Assembly: GCF_047634455.1 (NCBI RefSeq) | Contig: NZ_JBLIAI010000007.1 | Span: 1 to 64,000, forward strand | Source: Maritalea sp047634455 | Lineage (GTDB): Bacteria > Pseudomonadota > Alphaproteobacteria > Rhizobiales > Devosiaceae | DNA length: 64,000 nt | Reading direction: 5' to 3' | In this document: positions 16,373 through 24,620 of the stretch, one piece after another | Position numbering within the stretch: the first letter of the stretch is position 1 | Layout: every line of letters starts with the position of its first letter | Program-made: the position numbers and the translations under genes | Notes under the pieces: model-generated | What the model saw: the letters and a program-made list of their open reading frames with translations, nothing else | What the model was told of the DNA's origin: nothing | The model's database searches: none

Positions 16373-18358
16373 ATGTACACAAATGAACTTGGGCATTTTG
16401 CACTCATTCTGGCTTTCGCTATTGCGATTGGACAAGTGGGTGTTGGTGTAATGATTTGGCGCGGCGCAACAAATAGCGGTGTCGCATTCATGCGCAACGC
16501 CGCCGTTGTGCAATTCGCGCTTGTCGCGGCATCTTTTGCGGCTTTGGTATTCGCCTTCGCGACTTCCGATTTTTCGGTTTTGTTGGTCTATGAGCATTCC
16601 CACTCGCAACAACCCTTGCTCTATAAAATCACGAGCACGTGGGGAAATCACGAAGGCTCGTTGCTGCTTTGGGTATTTATTCTCACGATGTTTGGTGCAG
16701 CCGTAGCGTTGTTTGGCGGGCGATTGCCGCGCAAATTGCATGTGCTTGTATTAACAAATCAGGGATTGCTTGGTGCCGCGTTTATTGGCTTCACGATTTT
16801 TACATCAAACCCCTTTGAGCGGATACTTAATGCGCCGATTGAAGGGCGTGATCTCAACCCAATTCTGCAAGATTTTGGCTTGGCACTCCACCCGCCACTT
16901 TTGTATATCGGTTATGTCGGGTTTTCGGTTTGCTTCTCCTTTGCGATGGCCGCTTTGATTTCAGGCAAAATCGATTCTGCATGGGCGCGCTGGGTGCGCC
17001 CGTGGACAATGGCGAGCTGGATATTCCTCACCCTTGGCATCACTATGGGCTCTTACTGGGCTTATTATGAGCTTGGCTGGGGCGGTTGGTGGTTCTGGGA
17101 TCCAGTTGAAAACGCATCGTTTATGCCTTGGCTTGCCGGTACGGCCTTACTACATTCGGCAATGGTTATGGAAAAGCGAAATGCGCTGAAAATCTGGACC
17201 GTATTGCTGGCCATTCTAACTTTCTCATTGTCGTTGCTCGGTGCCTTCTTGGTGCGCTCAGGCATTTTGACCTCGGTGCACTCATTTGCATCCGACCCCG
17301 TGCGCGGATTGGCCATTCTTGGTATCCTAGTCTTTTTCATCTGCGGTGCATTCATCCTGTTTGCTTTGCGCGGACCCAGTTTGCGGGCAGGGGGACTTTT
17401 TGCTCCGATCAGCCGTGAATCTGCCCTTGTGGTCAATAACTTGTTTCTCGCCACCGCTACGGCAGCTGTGTTGGTCGGAACGCTCTATCCGCTTGTTCTG
17501 GATGCGATTACTGGCATCAAGATCTCCGTTGGCGGGCCGTTTTTTAATCTCACATTCGGCTCTATCATGGTCCCGCTCTTGATGATAATTCCGTTCGGGC
17601 CGTTCTTGTCGTGGAAACGCGCAGATTTACTTGCCGTACTGCGCCGCTTGTTCGTCGTTGTCGTTGTGGCTGTTGTTATAACTGTTATTTTCACCGCCTT
17701 TATGTGGCAGGAGGCAAATCTATTGCCGCTTGGCTTCTTGCTGGCATTTTGGGTGATGGTTGGCGCCATTGCGGATTTAGTAGAACGCACCAAATTGTTC
17801 CGGATTGCCCCGTCAAAAAGTTTGCAGCGATTGATCGGTTTGCCCAAATCTGTTTGGTCCACAGCTGGAGCGCATTTTGGTGTCGGCGTTTTGGTACTAG
17901 GGATCGTCGTTGTCTCAGGCTTTGAAACCGAATTGATCACCACCATGCGGCCGGGTGAACAAGCGCAACTTTCAGGATACACCATCCAATATGAAGGCGA
18001 GCAGTTGCTCCAAGGGCCAAATTATATCACCGAACACGCGAGTTTTACAGTGTTCAAAGACGGCAACGCCGTACGTGAACTGGTTTCAGAAAAACGCAAT
18101 TATACCGCACGCCGTGTACCAACCACGGAAGCCGGCATTGAGACGTTTGGCCTTTCCCAATTATATGTGTCTCTGGGCGATAAGAGCGAAGACGGCGCGC
18201 GCGTCGTCAGGGTTTGGTATAAGCCGATGATCACTTTGATATGGTTTGGCGCTTTGATCATGGCAATGGCGGGTGCTTACTCTCTTTCAGACAGACGGAT
18301 GCGAATAGCAGCACCGAAGAAACGGGCCAAGGGCCAATTGGTTGGTGAACCAACATGA
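16373..18358 (+). CDS. ccmF: Haem lyase subunit CcmF (CycK)
   Basis: 661 aa, the normal length for CcmF. It is polytopic, with about 14-15 membrane helices. It carries the tryptophan-rich WWD signature (GGWWFWDPVENASFMPW) that binds periplasmic haem and the early motif WGNHEGSLLLW. It works with CcmH/CcmI to attach haem to apocytochromes. The stop overlaps the ccmH start by 4 nt. Confidence 0.96.
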   Translation: MYTNELGHFALILAFAIAIGQVGVGVMIWRGATNSGVAFMRNAAVVQFALVAASFAALVFAFATSDFSVLLVYEHSHSQQPLLYKITSTWGNHEGSLLLWVFILTMFGAAVALFGGRLPRKLHVLVLTNQGLLGAAFIGFTIFTSNPFERILNAPIEGRDLNPILQDFGLALHPPLLYIGYVGFSVCFSFAMAALISGKIDSAWARWVRPWTMASWIFLTLGITMGSYWAYYELGWGGWWFWDPVENASFMPWLAGTALLHSAMVMEKRNALKIWTVLLAILTFSLSLLGAFLVRSGILTSVHSFASDPVRGLAILGILVFFICGAFILFALRGPSLRAGGLFAPISRESALVVNNLFLATATAAVLVGTLYPLVLDAITGIKISVGGPFFNLTFGSIMVPLLMIIPFGPFLSWKRADLLAVLRRLFVVVVVAVVITVIFTAFMWQEANLLPLGFLLAFWVMVGAIADLVERTKLFRIAPSKSLQRLIGLPKSVWSTAGAHFGVGVLVLGIVVVSGFETELITTMRPGEQAQLSGYTIQYEGEQLLQGPNYITEHASFTVFKDGNAVRELVSEKRNYTARRVPTTEAGIETFGLSQLYVSLGDKSEDGARVVRVWYKPMITLIWFGALIMAMAGAYSLSDRRMRIAAPKKRAKGQLVGEPT

Positions 18359-18843
18359 TGAGATTTCTGGTGATCCTTACGCTGTTTCTAGCTTTGCTCA
18401 CGCCCGCATTTGCCGTCAACCCGGATGAAATCTTGGATGATCCGGTTTTGGAGCAGCGCGCGCGATCCATTTCCACTGGTTTGCGCTGCCTTGTGTGTCA
18501 AAATCAGTCCATCGACGAAAGTGAAGCGGACCTTGCAAGGGACTTGCGCATTGTGGTGCGTGAGCGTTTGGTAGCGGGCGACACAGACGAAGAAGTGCTC
18601 GAATTTGTTGTCTCGCGCTTTGGCGAATTTGTGCTGCTCAAACCCACGTTTGCTGGCCACAATTTACTGCTGTGGTTCGCGGCACCTATCTTATTTGTGA
18701 TTGGCGCGTTAGCGTTATTGTCTGTTCTAAGAAATAGACAGGCAAAGCCATCTAACCTTTCGGCAGAAGAAGAGGCAACGTTGGCGCTGCTATTACACCC
18801 GGAAAGTGAGAATGATGGCAACGGAGAAAAACACCAAGGTTGA
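18355..18843 (+). CDS. ccmH: Cytochrome c maturation protein CcmH (CycL)
   Basis: 162 aa with signal peptide, the thiol-redox motif LRCLVCQNQ and a C-terminal membrane helix (LLLWFAAPILFVIGALALL). It reduces apocytochrome CXXCH cysteines before haem ligation. It is the last gene of the ccmIEFH operon. Its 3 prime end overlaps the following hydrolase-OsmC gene by about 30 nt, so that gene is probably co-transcribed. Confidence 0.94.
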   Translation: MMRFLVILTLFLALLTPAFAVNPDEILDDPVLEQRARSISTGLRCLVCQNQSIDESEADLARDLRIVVRERLVAGDTDEEVLEFVVSRFGEFVLLKPTFAGHNLLLWFAAPILFVIGALALLSVLRNRQAKPSNLSAEEEATLALLLHPESENDGNGEKHQG

Positions 18844-20035
18844 GTTTGACGGTGCATTAGGAGAACGCTTGGCTGCCGCATTGAGTTGGCCCAATGGCAA
18901 AACCCGCGGCTTCGCCATTTTCGCGCACTGTTTTTCGTGCTCAAAAGACTTCGTTGCTAGTCGGCGGATTGCCAACGCACTAACAGATCATGGGTTTGCA
19001 GTTCTGCGGTTTGACTTCACCGGCCTTGGACGCTCCGGCGGCGACTTTTCGGACACCAATTTCTCCACCAACACTCAAGACTTAATCGCAGCAGCAAACT
19101 GGCTGAGTGAGAACTATGATGCGCCATCGCTTCTGGTTGGTCATTCGCTGGGCGGTGCCGCAGTTCTTGCCGCCGCGCCGGAAATCCCTTCTCTCAAAGC
19201 CGTAGCAACCATTGCCGCTCCCGCAGATGCAGAACATATCTTAAATCAATTTACGTGTTCTGTTGATGATATTGAAGCGAACGGCGAGGGGCAGGTTGAT
19301 CTGGGTGGGCGCCCCTTCACCATCAAAAAGCAATTCTTGGATGATGTGCGTGCCTTTGACTTGCCTGCACAGATCGCAAAATTCCGCGGCGCATTGCTTG
19401 TTTTGCATAGCCCTGTCGACAATTCGGTTGGTATTGAAAATGCAGAGCGTATTTTTAAAGCAGCCAAGCACCCCAAGAGTTTCATTTCGCTTGACGATGC
19501 GGACCATCTGCTCACCAAACTTGAACACGCATCTTATGCAGCTGAAGTGATCAGTGCGTGGGCAGATCGCTATATTCCGGCTCAAGCGCAAAAAACGCAA
19601 ACTGAAGGCAACGTGGTGGCCGCCGAAAGTGGCGAAGGAAAATACCACCTGCATGTGGACGCTTCCGGCCATCAGCTAACGATCGACGAGCCGCTCTCCG
19701 CAGGCGGCACTGATCGTGGCCCAACGCCATACGATTTGCTGGCAGCAGCTCTTGGTGGTTGCACCACCTTGACTTTGCGCATGTATGCTGACCGCAAAAA
19801 ATGGTCCGTCACCCACATTCAGACGCGCGTAGAACATGCCAAGCATCACGCCGATGATTGTGCTGTATGTGGAGAAGGCCACGAGGGGCGCATCGATGTA
19901 TTTACCCGCCACATTACGATTGAAGGCGACTTGGACACGGAACAGCGTCGGCGGATGCTCGAAATCGCTGATAAATGCCCGGTGCATAAAACGCTCGAAA
20001 AGAGCTCGGCGATTGTCACCAGTTTGGTTGAATAG
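18812..20035 (+). CDS. Bifunctional alpha/beta hydrolase-OsmC family protein
   Basis: About 407 aa, two fused domains. Residues 15-255 are an alpha/beta hydrolase with the nucleophile elbow GHSLGG and a late DADHLL that may carry the catalytic His. Residues 275-405 are an OsmC-type peroxiredoxin-like domain with its two redox cysteines in ALGGCTTLTLRMYA and DKCPVHKTLE. Starts at GTG 18806 or ATG 18812/18815 are possible; an ATG just after GGAAAG is preferred. The fusion is known in other bacteria and is linked to organic hydroperoxide or thiol stress. Here it is placed between ccmH and degP. Confidence 0.85.
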   Translation: MMATEKNTKVEFDGALGERLAAALSWPNGKTRGFAIFAHCFSCSKDFVASRRIANALTDHGFAVLRFDFTGLGRSGGDFSDTNFSTNTQDLIAAANWLSENYDAPSLLVGHSLGGAAVLAAAPEIPSLKAVATIAAPADAEHILNQFTCSVDDIEANGEGQVDLGGRPFTIKKQFLDDVRAFDLPAQIAKFRGALLVLHSPVDNSVGIENAERIFKAAKHPKSFISLDDADHLLTKLEHASYAAEVISAWADRYIPAQAQKTQTEGNVVAAESGEGKYHLHVDASGHQLTIDEPLSAGGTDRGPTPYDLLAAALGGCTTLTLRMYADRKKWSVTHIQTRVEHAKHHADDCAVCGEGHEGRIDVFTRHITIEGDLDTEQRRRMLEIADKCPVHKTLEKSSAIVTSLVE

Positions 20036-20091
20036 CGGCAAGGTCCTGACGCCGGATTGCGCGAATCTCGCTGTCAGTCTATCAAAACCAA

Positions 20092-20844
20092 ATGGTAAAC
20101 TTCATCTCTGCGTTTGTCCCATCTGGTCTTGATGGTTGGCTGGCACTTATCTTGATCATTTCAAGCTTTTTCACTTCCGGCATAACGGCTGCGCTCAGTC
20201 TTGGCGGCGGCATAACGCTGATTGCCATTCTCACCTTCTTTTTGCCAGCCGCCATTGCCGTGCCTATGCATGGCGTCGTTCAGTTTGGTTCAAACTCCGG
20301 GCGCGCCTACCTGCGGCGTAAAGACATACAATGGCAATACGCGATTTGGTTTGCCTTGGGTGGAATTCCAGGTGCGATCCTGGGCGGTCAGATTGCAGTC
20401 TGGATGCCTAATCGTTTGTTCACCTTGCTGATCGCGGCGTTTCTTTTGTATTCTGTTTGGGGGCCCAAACCTTCCTCACGCAATCGCCAACCTATTGCAT
20501 TGTTTGGATTTGGCGCGTTTGCCGCCTTCATCTCAATGATTATTGGTGTTAGCGGACCCATCGTTTCTGGCTTGCTGAAATTCATTGACGACCGAAAGCA
20601 ATTCGTGGCGACCCATGCCGTTTTGATGACGTTTCAAAACACGGCAAAAATCCTAGTCTTTATCTTTTTGGGCTTTGCTTTTTATGATTATGCGGCACTT
20701 CTTTTTGCCATGGTCGTTGCGGGATTCGCGGGCACTTGGGTTGGTGGCAAACTACTTGACCGGCTGCCCGAAAAAGCCTTCCGAAAAGCCTTCAAAATTG
20801 CCATGACGGCTATTGCACTGATCTTGATTTATCGTTCCTTCTAA
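20092..20844 (+). CDS. TauE/SafE-family sulfite/organosulfur permease
   Basis: 250 aa with about eight membrane helices and two internally similar halves, as in TauE/SafE (PF01925) proteins; FFTSGITAALSLGGGI and SMIIGVSGPIVSG are the paired family motifs. These proteins move sulfite, sulfoacetate or related anions, mostly outward. It lies 56 nt after the hydrolase-OsmC fusion on the same strand, and a joint role in thiol/sulfur stress is plausible. Substrate not determinable. Confidence 0.85.
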   Translation: MVNFISAFVPSGLDGWLALILIISSFFTSGITAALSLGGGITLIAILTFFLPAAIAVPMHGVVQFGSNSGRAYLRRKDIQWQYAIWFALGGIPGAILGGQIAVWMPNRLFTLLIAAFLLYSVWGPKPSSRNRQPIALFGFGAFAAFISMIIGVSGPIVSGLLKFIDDRKQFVATHAVLMTFQNTAKILVFIFLGFAFYDYAALLFAMVVAGFAGTWVGGKLLDRLPEKAFRKAFKIAMTAIALILIYRSF

Positions 20845-20874
20845 AAACCTCAATCAAGACACAGTTTAGCCTTC

Positions 20875-20896
20875 AACATTACGAAAGTTTAATGTT
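20875..20896. promoter_or_regulatory. Inverted repeat upstream of degP (candidate operator)
   Basis: AACATTA-N8-TAATGTT, perfect 7-bp arms, centred about 91 bp upstream of the degP ATG and 30 bp after the TauE/SafE stop. Position and symmetry suit a regulator site for degP. A terminator is unlikely because the arms are AT-rich and no T-run follows. Confidence 0.4.
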
Positions 20897-20976
20897 CCTT
20901 TCATGGTACAGAAAGGCGCGATATTGCACATTCAAGGCTGTTCGACTGGGAAATGCATCATCGAGGAGAAGCCTTC

Positions 20977-22476
20977 ATGCAGCTCATAAAATTGTCTAAA
21001 ACGAAACGCTTTACAGCCATCGCGGCTGCTGCGTTGATTTCAACAACGGCCCTTGTGGGTGTAGCCGCTACCTCAATCCCGGCAAGTGCGCAAATTGCTG
21101 TGCAAACCGCCGCGCCATTCAGCTTTGCGGATTTGGTTGAGGCCGTGCGTCCAGCCGTTGTTTCTATTCGGGTGAAAACCAAAATTGTTGAAACGCGCGG
21201 GCCCCAGTTCAGCGAGCGGTTTGAAATGCCGGACTTGCCTGAAGGGCATCCGCTTGAGGATTTTTTCAAGCAGTTTGAAGACCAATTTGGTCAGCGCGGC
21301 AATCCAAACGACAACCGCAAGAAGCGCCCACGTTTTGGTCAATCTATGGGCTCTGGCTTTATTATTTCAGCCGATGGGTTTGTTGTGACCAACAATCATG
21401 TGGTTGCAGACGCCGCAGAAGTTGTGGTGATCATGGACGATGGTGCGGAAATGAACGCCAAAATCATCGGCACAGACCCCAGAACGGATTTGGCTCTGCT
21501 CAAAATTGAAGCCGTTGCGGACTTGGAATTTGTTGAATTTTCCGACGCAGAAGCCCGCGTGGGTGACTGGGTTGTAGCAATTGGTAATCCATTTGGACTT
21601 GGCGGCACCGTAACAGCGGGCATCGTGTCGGCTCGCGGCCGAGACATTAATGCCAACGCGTACGATGATTTTATTCAAATTGATGCTGCCGTGAACCGCG
21701 GCAATTCGGGTGGGCCAGCATTTGACACAACCGGCAAAGTGGTCGGGGTCAACACCGCAATCTTTTCGCCCAGCGGCGGCAATGTCGGTATCGCGTTTGC
21801 CATTCCCGCTTCTGTCGTTAAACAAGTTGTGTTCGACCTGATGGACGATGGTAATGTCACGCGTGGATATTTGGGCGTATCGATCCAAGATGTCAGCGAC
21901 GACATTGCGGCGAGCGTTGGATTGGACAAGGCATCAGGCGCTTTGGTTACAGAACCACGCCCAGATTCACCGGCGCAAAAAGCGGGCATTCAATCTGGTG
22001 ACATTATTCTGAGTGTGAACGGCGACGATATTGATGATGCACGAGATTTGGCAAGGATCATTGGTCAGTTTAGTCCTGAAACTGATGTCGAAGTAACATT
22101 GTGGCGCGACAATAAGCGCATGAAAATTAATGTGGTACTTGCAACGCTCACAGACGAACAAGCATTGGTGGAACCCGAAGAAGAAGTTGCGCCCGTTGAT
22201 CCGATGGAGCCGCAAGAAACAGCAACCGGCCTTGTGTTGTTGCCAAATGAGGACGGCGATGGTTTGGTGATTGTCAATATTATGGAGGACAGCTCAGCCG
22301 TGGAAAAAGGCTTTGCACCAGGCGATGTGATCTTGCAAGCTAACTCAATGGCAGTGAATTCAGTCGCTGATTTTGAAAAAGCCGTTGCCGATGTCAAAGC
22401 GGCTGGCCGCAGCACAATATTGATCAAAGCATCCCGCGACGGCAATTCCCGTTTTGTTGGCTTGCCTCTGGAATAA
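20977..22476 (+). CDS. degP: Periplasmic serine protease DegP/HtrA (Do family)
   Basis: 499 aa from ATG 20977, chosen because GAGGAGAA (20963-20970) precedes it; an ATG 24 nt upstream lacks such a site. Signal peptide to about residue 38. The trypsin-like domain has the triad His141 (NNHVVADA), Asp171 (RTDLALL) and Ser244 (RGNSGGP). Two PDZ domains follow (about 280-370 and 400-490). It refolds or degrades misfolded envelope proteins. In rhizobia degP also follows the ccm operon. Confidence 0.95.
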   Translation: MQLIKLSKTKRFTAIAAAALISTTALVGVAATSIPASAQIAVQTAAPFSFADLVEAVRPAVVSIRVKTKIVETRGPQFSERFEMPDLPEGHPLEDFFKQFEDQFGQRGNPNDNRKKRPRFGQSMGSGFIISADGFVVTNNHVVADAAEVVVIMDDGAEMNAKIIGTDPRTDLALLKIEAVADLEFVEFSDAEARVGDWVVAIGNPFGLGGTVTAGIVSARGRDINANAYDDFIQIDAAVNRGNSGGPAFDTTGKVVGVNTAIFSPSGGNVGIAFAIPASVVKQVVFDLMDDGNVTRGYLGVSIQDVSDDIAASVGLDKASGALVTEPRPDSPAQKAGIQSGDIILSVNGDDIDDARDLARIIGQFSPETDVEVTLWRDNKRMKINVVLATLTDEQALVEPEEEVAPVDPMEPQETATGLVLLPNEDGDGLVIVNIMEDSSAVEKGFAPGDVILQANSMAVNSVADFEKAVADVKAAGRSTILIKASRDGNSRFVGLPLE

Positions 22477-22486
22477 ACCACTTAAG

Positions 22487-22511
22487 CTGGTCGCCCTTTT
22501 GGGGCGGCCAG
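22487..22511 (+). terminator. GC-rich hairpin between degP and the response regulator
   Basis: CTGGTCGCCC and GGGCGGCCAG form a 10-bp stem (one G-U pair) around a 5-nt T-rich loop, 10 nt after the degP stop. There is no downstream T-run, so it may act as a 3 prime end stabiliser or a partial terminator before the regulator gene. Confidence 0.5.
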
Positions 22512-22550
22512 CAATTGTACAAACCAAGCGTTAAGGGTAGTTTGGCCGAT

Positions 22551-23222
22551 ATGAAGATTCTTTTGATTGAAGATGATCGCGAAGCGGCCAACTACCTCAT
22601 GCAGGCCATGGACGAGGCCGGGCATGTTACCCATCACGCTGCCGATGGGGAAACGGGTTACGCCATGGCGAGTTCCATGGACTACGACATCCTGATCGTC
22701 GACCGCATGTTGCCCCGCCGCGATGGCCTATCCATAATCGAATCCCTGCGCGCTGAGAATGACGATACGCCCGCGCTTATTCTGTCGGCGTTGGGTGAAG
22801 TCGACGACCGCGTGACGGGCTTGCGCGCTGGCGGCGATGACTATCTCACCAAGCCCTATGCTTTTTCCGAACTTCTTGCCCGCGTTGAGGTTCTGGCGCG
22901 ACGGTCTTCGCCCGCAGAAGCCTCAACCGCCTATCAAGTGGGCGATCTGTGCCTTGATCGTTTATCGCGTGCTGTGGAACGCGAAGGTGAAAAAATCACG
23001 CTACAACCACGAGAGTTTCGCCTGCTGGAATATTTGATGAAGCATGCCGGGCAAGTTGTCACCCGCACCATGCTGTTGGAAAATGTATGGGATTATCATT
23101 TCGATCCGCAAACCAATGTGATCGACGTGCACATGTCGCGCTTGCGCACAAAAATTGATAAAGGGCGAAAGACCCAGGTGCTGCACACTATTCGCGGTGC
23201 TGGATATATGATTCGTGCATAG
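22551..23222 (+). CDS. OmpR-family response regulator
   Basis: 223 aa from ATG 22551. The receiver has phospho-acceptor Asp51 (LIVDRMLP) and a Lys in LTKPY; the winged-helix output domain runs from about 125 (LQPREFRLLEYLMKH, TNVIDVHMSRLRTKI). The frame opens 36 nt earlier at a TTG, but the fold begins at MKILLIEDD. The gene overlaps the kinase gene by 8 nt. Its place between degP and glnE is conserved in many rhizobia. It may control envelope-stress or metal-response genes, but no target is visible. Confidence 0.88.
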   Translation: MKILLIEDDREAANYLMQAMDEAGHVTHHAADGETGYAMASSMDYDILIVDRMLPRRDGLSIIESLRAENDDTPALILSALGEVDDRVTGLRAGGDDYLTKPYAFSELLARVEVLARRSSPAEASTAYQVGDLCLDRLSRAVEREGEKITLQPREFRLLEYLMKHAGQVVTRTMLLENVWDYHFDPQTNVIDVHMSRLRTKIDKGRKTQVLHTIRGAGYMIRA

Positions 23223-24609
23223 CTTCTGGCAACTTTGGCGGACCACAACTTTCAGGCTAACAGCGTTGCTGGTCGCCATGTTTGTGGTTTTTGCCATCGC
23301 CATTTTGGGCTATATTGCCTACCAAACTTCGATCATGATCCAACGGCAACAACTGCAAGCCATCGACACTGAAATTGAGCAGCTTAACCGCCAATATCAA
23401 CGGCTCGGCACACGCGGTTTGGTCGTTGCGTTGCAACGCAGTGCGACCCGACCCGGACCCGGCATTTATTATGTATCTGATCCGGCGGGCCAAGCCATCG
23501 CTGGCAATGTTCAATCCATTCCCATTTATGTCCTAGAGAACCCGGGCACCCATACTTTCAACTATGACCGCGGCGAAGGTTTTAACGAGGATGATCCGCG
23601 GACAAATGGTGTCGCATTGGTCAAAAGTTTTCTTTTGCCAAGCGGATTTCGTCTTGTCGTTGGACGGGACATCGTTGAGCGACGTAGCTATGCCGCTGTT
23701 ATCTTTCAAGCCTTCGGCTGGGGCGTTCTGTGGATCATTATTCTGTCCGTTATTGTCGGGGTCATCTCAGCGCGTTCAGTATTAAGGCGGGTTGATGCTG
23801 TTTCTGACACGGCCCGCAAAATCATGTCTGGGTCGATGTCTGAGCGCATTCCCGTGACCAAGCGTAATGACGAATTTGACGGTTTGGCCACCAATTTGAA
23901 TGCGATGCTTGAGCGGATCGAGCAACTTATGCAAGGGCTCAAAGAAGTCACTGACAATGTGGCACATGATTTGAAAACGCCGCTAACACGATTACGCAAC
24001 AAGGTGGAAGGCGCTCTTAAAGACGGCACGAAGCCAGAACGACAGCGCGAAGCTTTGGAAACCACAATTGAAGAATGCGATCAGCTCATTCGCACATTCA
24101 ACGCACTTTTGTTGATAGCGCGGGTTGAAGCTGGTTCGCCTTCAAGTGCATTTGTTGATATCGACCTCGCGGAGGTGGTTGCTGATATTGTCGAACTATA
24201 TGAACCCGTTGCCGAAGATTCTGGAATCATCATTTCAACCGAGCTGGCAGCACCGCAAAAATTCTCGGGCAATCGCGAGTTGATCGGGCAGGCGCTGGTC
24301 AATCTGGTTGAAAATGCGATCAAATATGCCAAAGGGGCAAAAAACGACCCAGCCATAACCATTTCGCTACGCACCGAAAACGCCACCACGATCATTGAGG
24401 TTGCTGACAATGGAGCTGGGATTCCGGTGGAGGACCGGACGCGCGTTCTTGAGCGTTTTGTACGGTTGGAAAAAAGTCGGTCTGAACCAGGCTCTGGGTT
24501 GGGACTTAGCCTTGTCGCCGCCGTCGCGCGGCTGCATAAAGGAGAAATAGAAATTCTCGATAACGGGCCGGGCGCATTGATCCGGCTGAGTTTGCCAACA
24601 CAACGCTAA
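23215..24609 (+). CDS. Sensor histidine kinase
   Basis: 464 aa, GTG start inside the regulator stop region. Two membrane helices (about residues 15-38 and 165-188), HAMP domain, H-box NVAHDLKTPLTRLRN with His251, N-box ENAIKYA and G-box GSGLGLSLVAAVARLH. Partner of the upstream regulator. It ends 11 nt before glnE, so the operon may run through. Confidence 0.88.
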   Translation: MHSFWQLWRTTTFRLTALLVAMFVVFAIAILGYIAYQTSIMIQRQQLQAIDTEIEQLNRQYQRLGTRGLVVALQRSATRPGPGIYYVSDPAGQAIAGNVQSIPIYVLENPGTHTFNYDRGEGFNEDDPRTNGVALVKSFLLPSGFRLVVGRDIVERRSYAAVIFQAFGWGVLWIIILSVIVGVISARSVLRRVDAVSDTARKIMSGSMSERIPVTKRNDEFDGLATNLNAMLERIEQLMQGLKEVTDNVAHDLKTPLTRLRNKVEGALKDGTKPERQREALETTIEECDQLIRTFNALLLIARVEAGSPSSAFVDIDLAEVVADIVELYEPVAEDSGIIISTELAAPQKFSGNRELIGQALVNLVENAIKYAKGAKNDPAITISLRTENATTIIEVADNGAGIPVEDRTRVLERFVRLEKSRSEPGSGLGLSLVAAVARLHKGEIEILDNGPGALIRLSLPTQR

Positions 24610-24620
24610 GGCCCGCGAAC

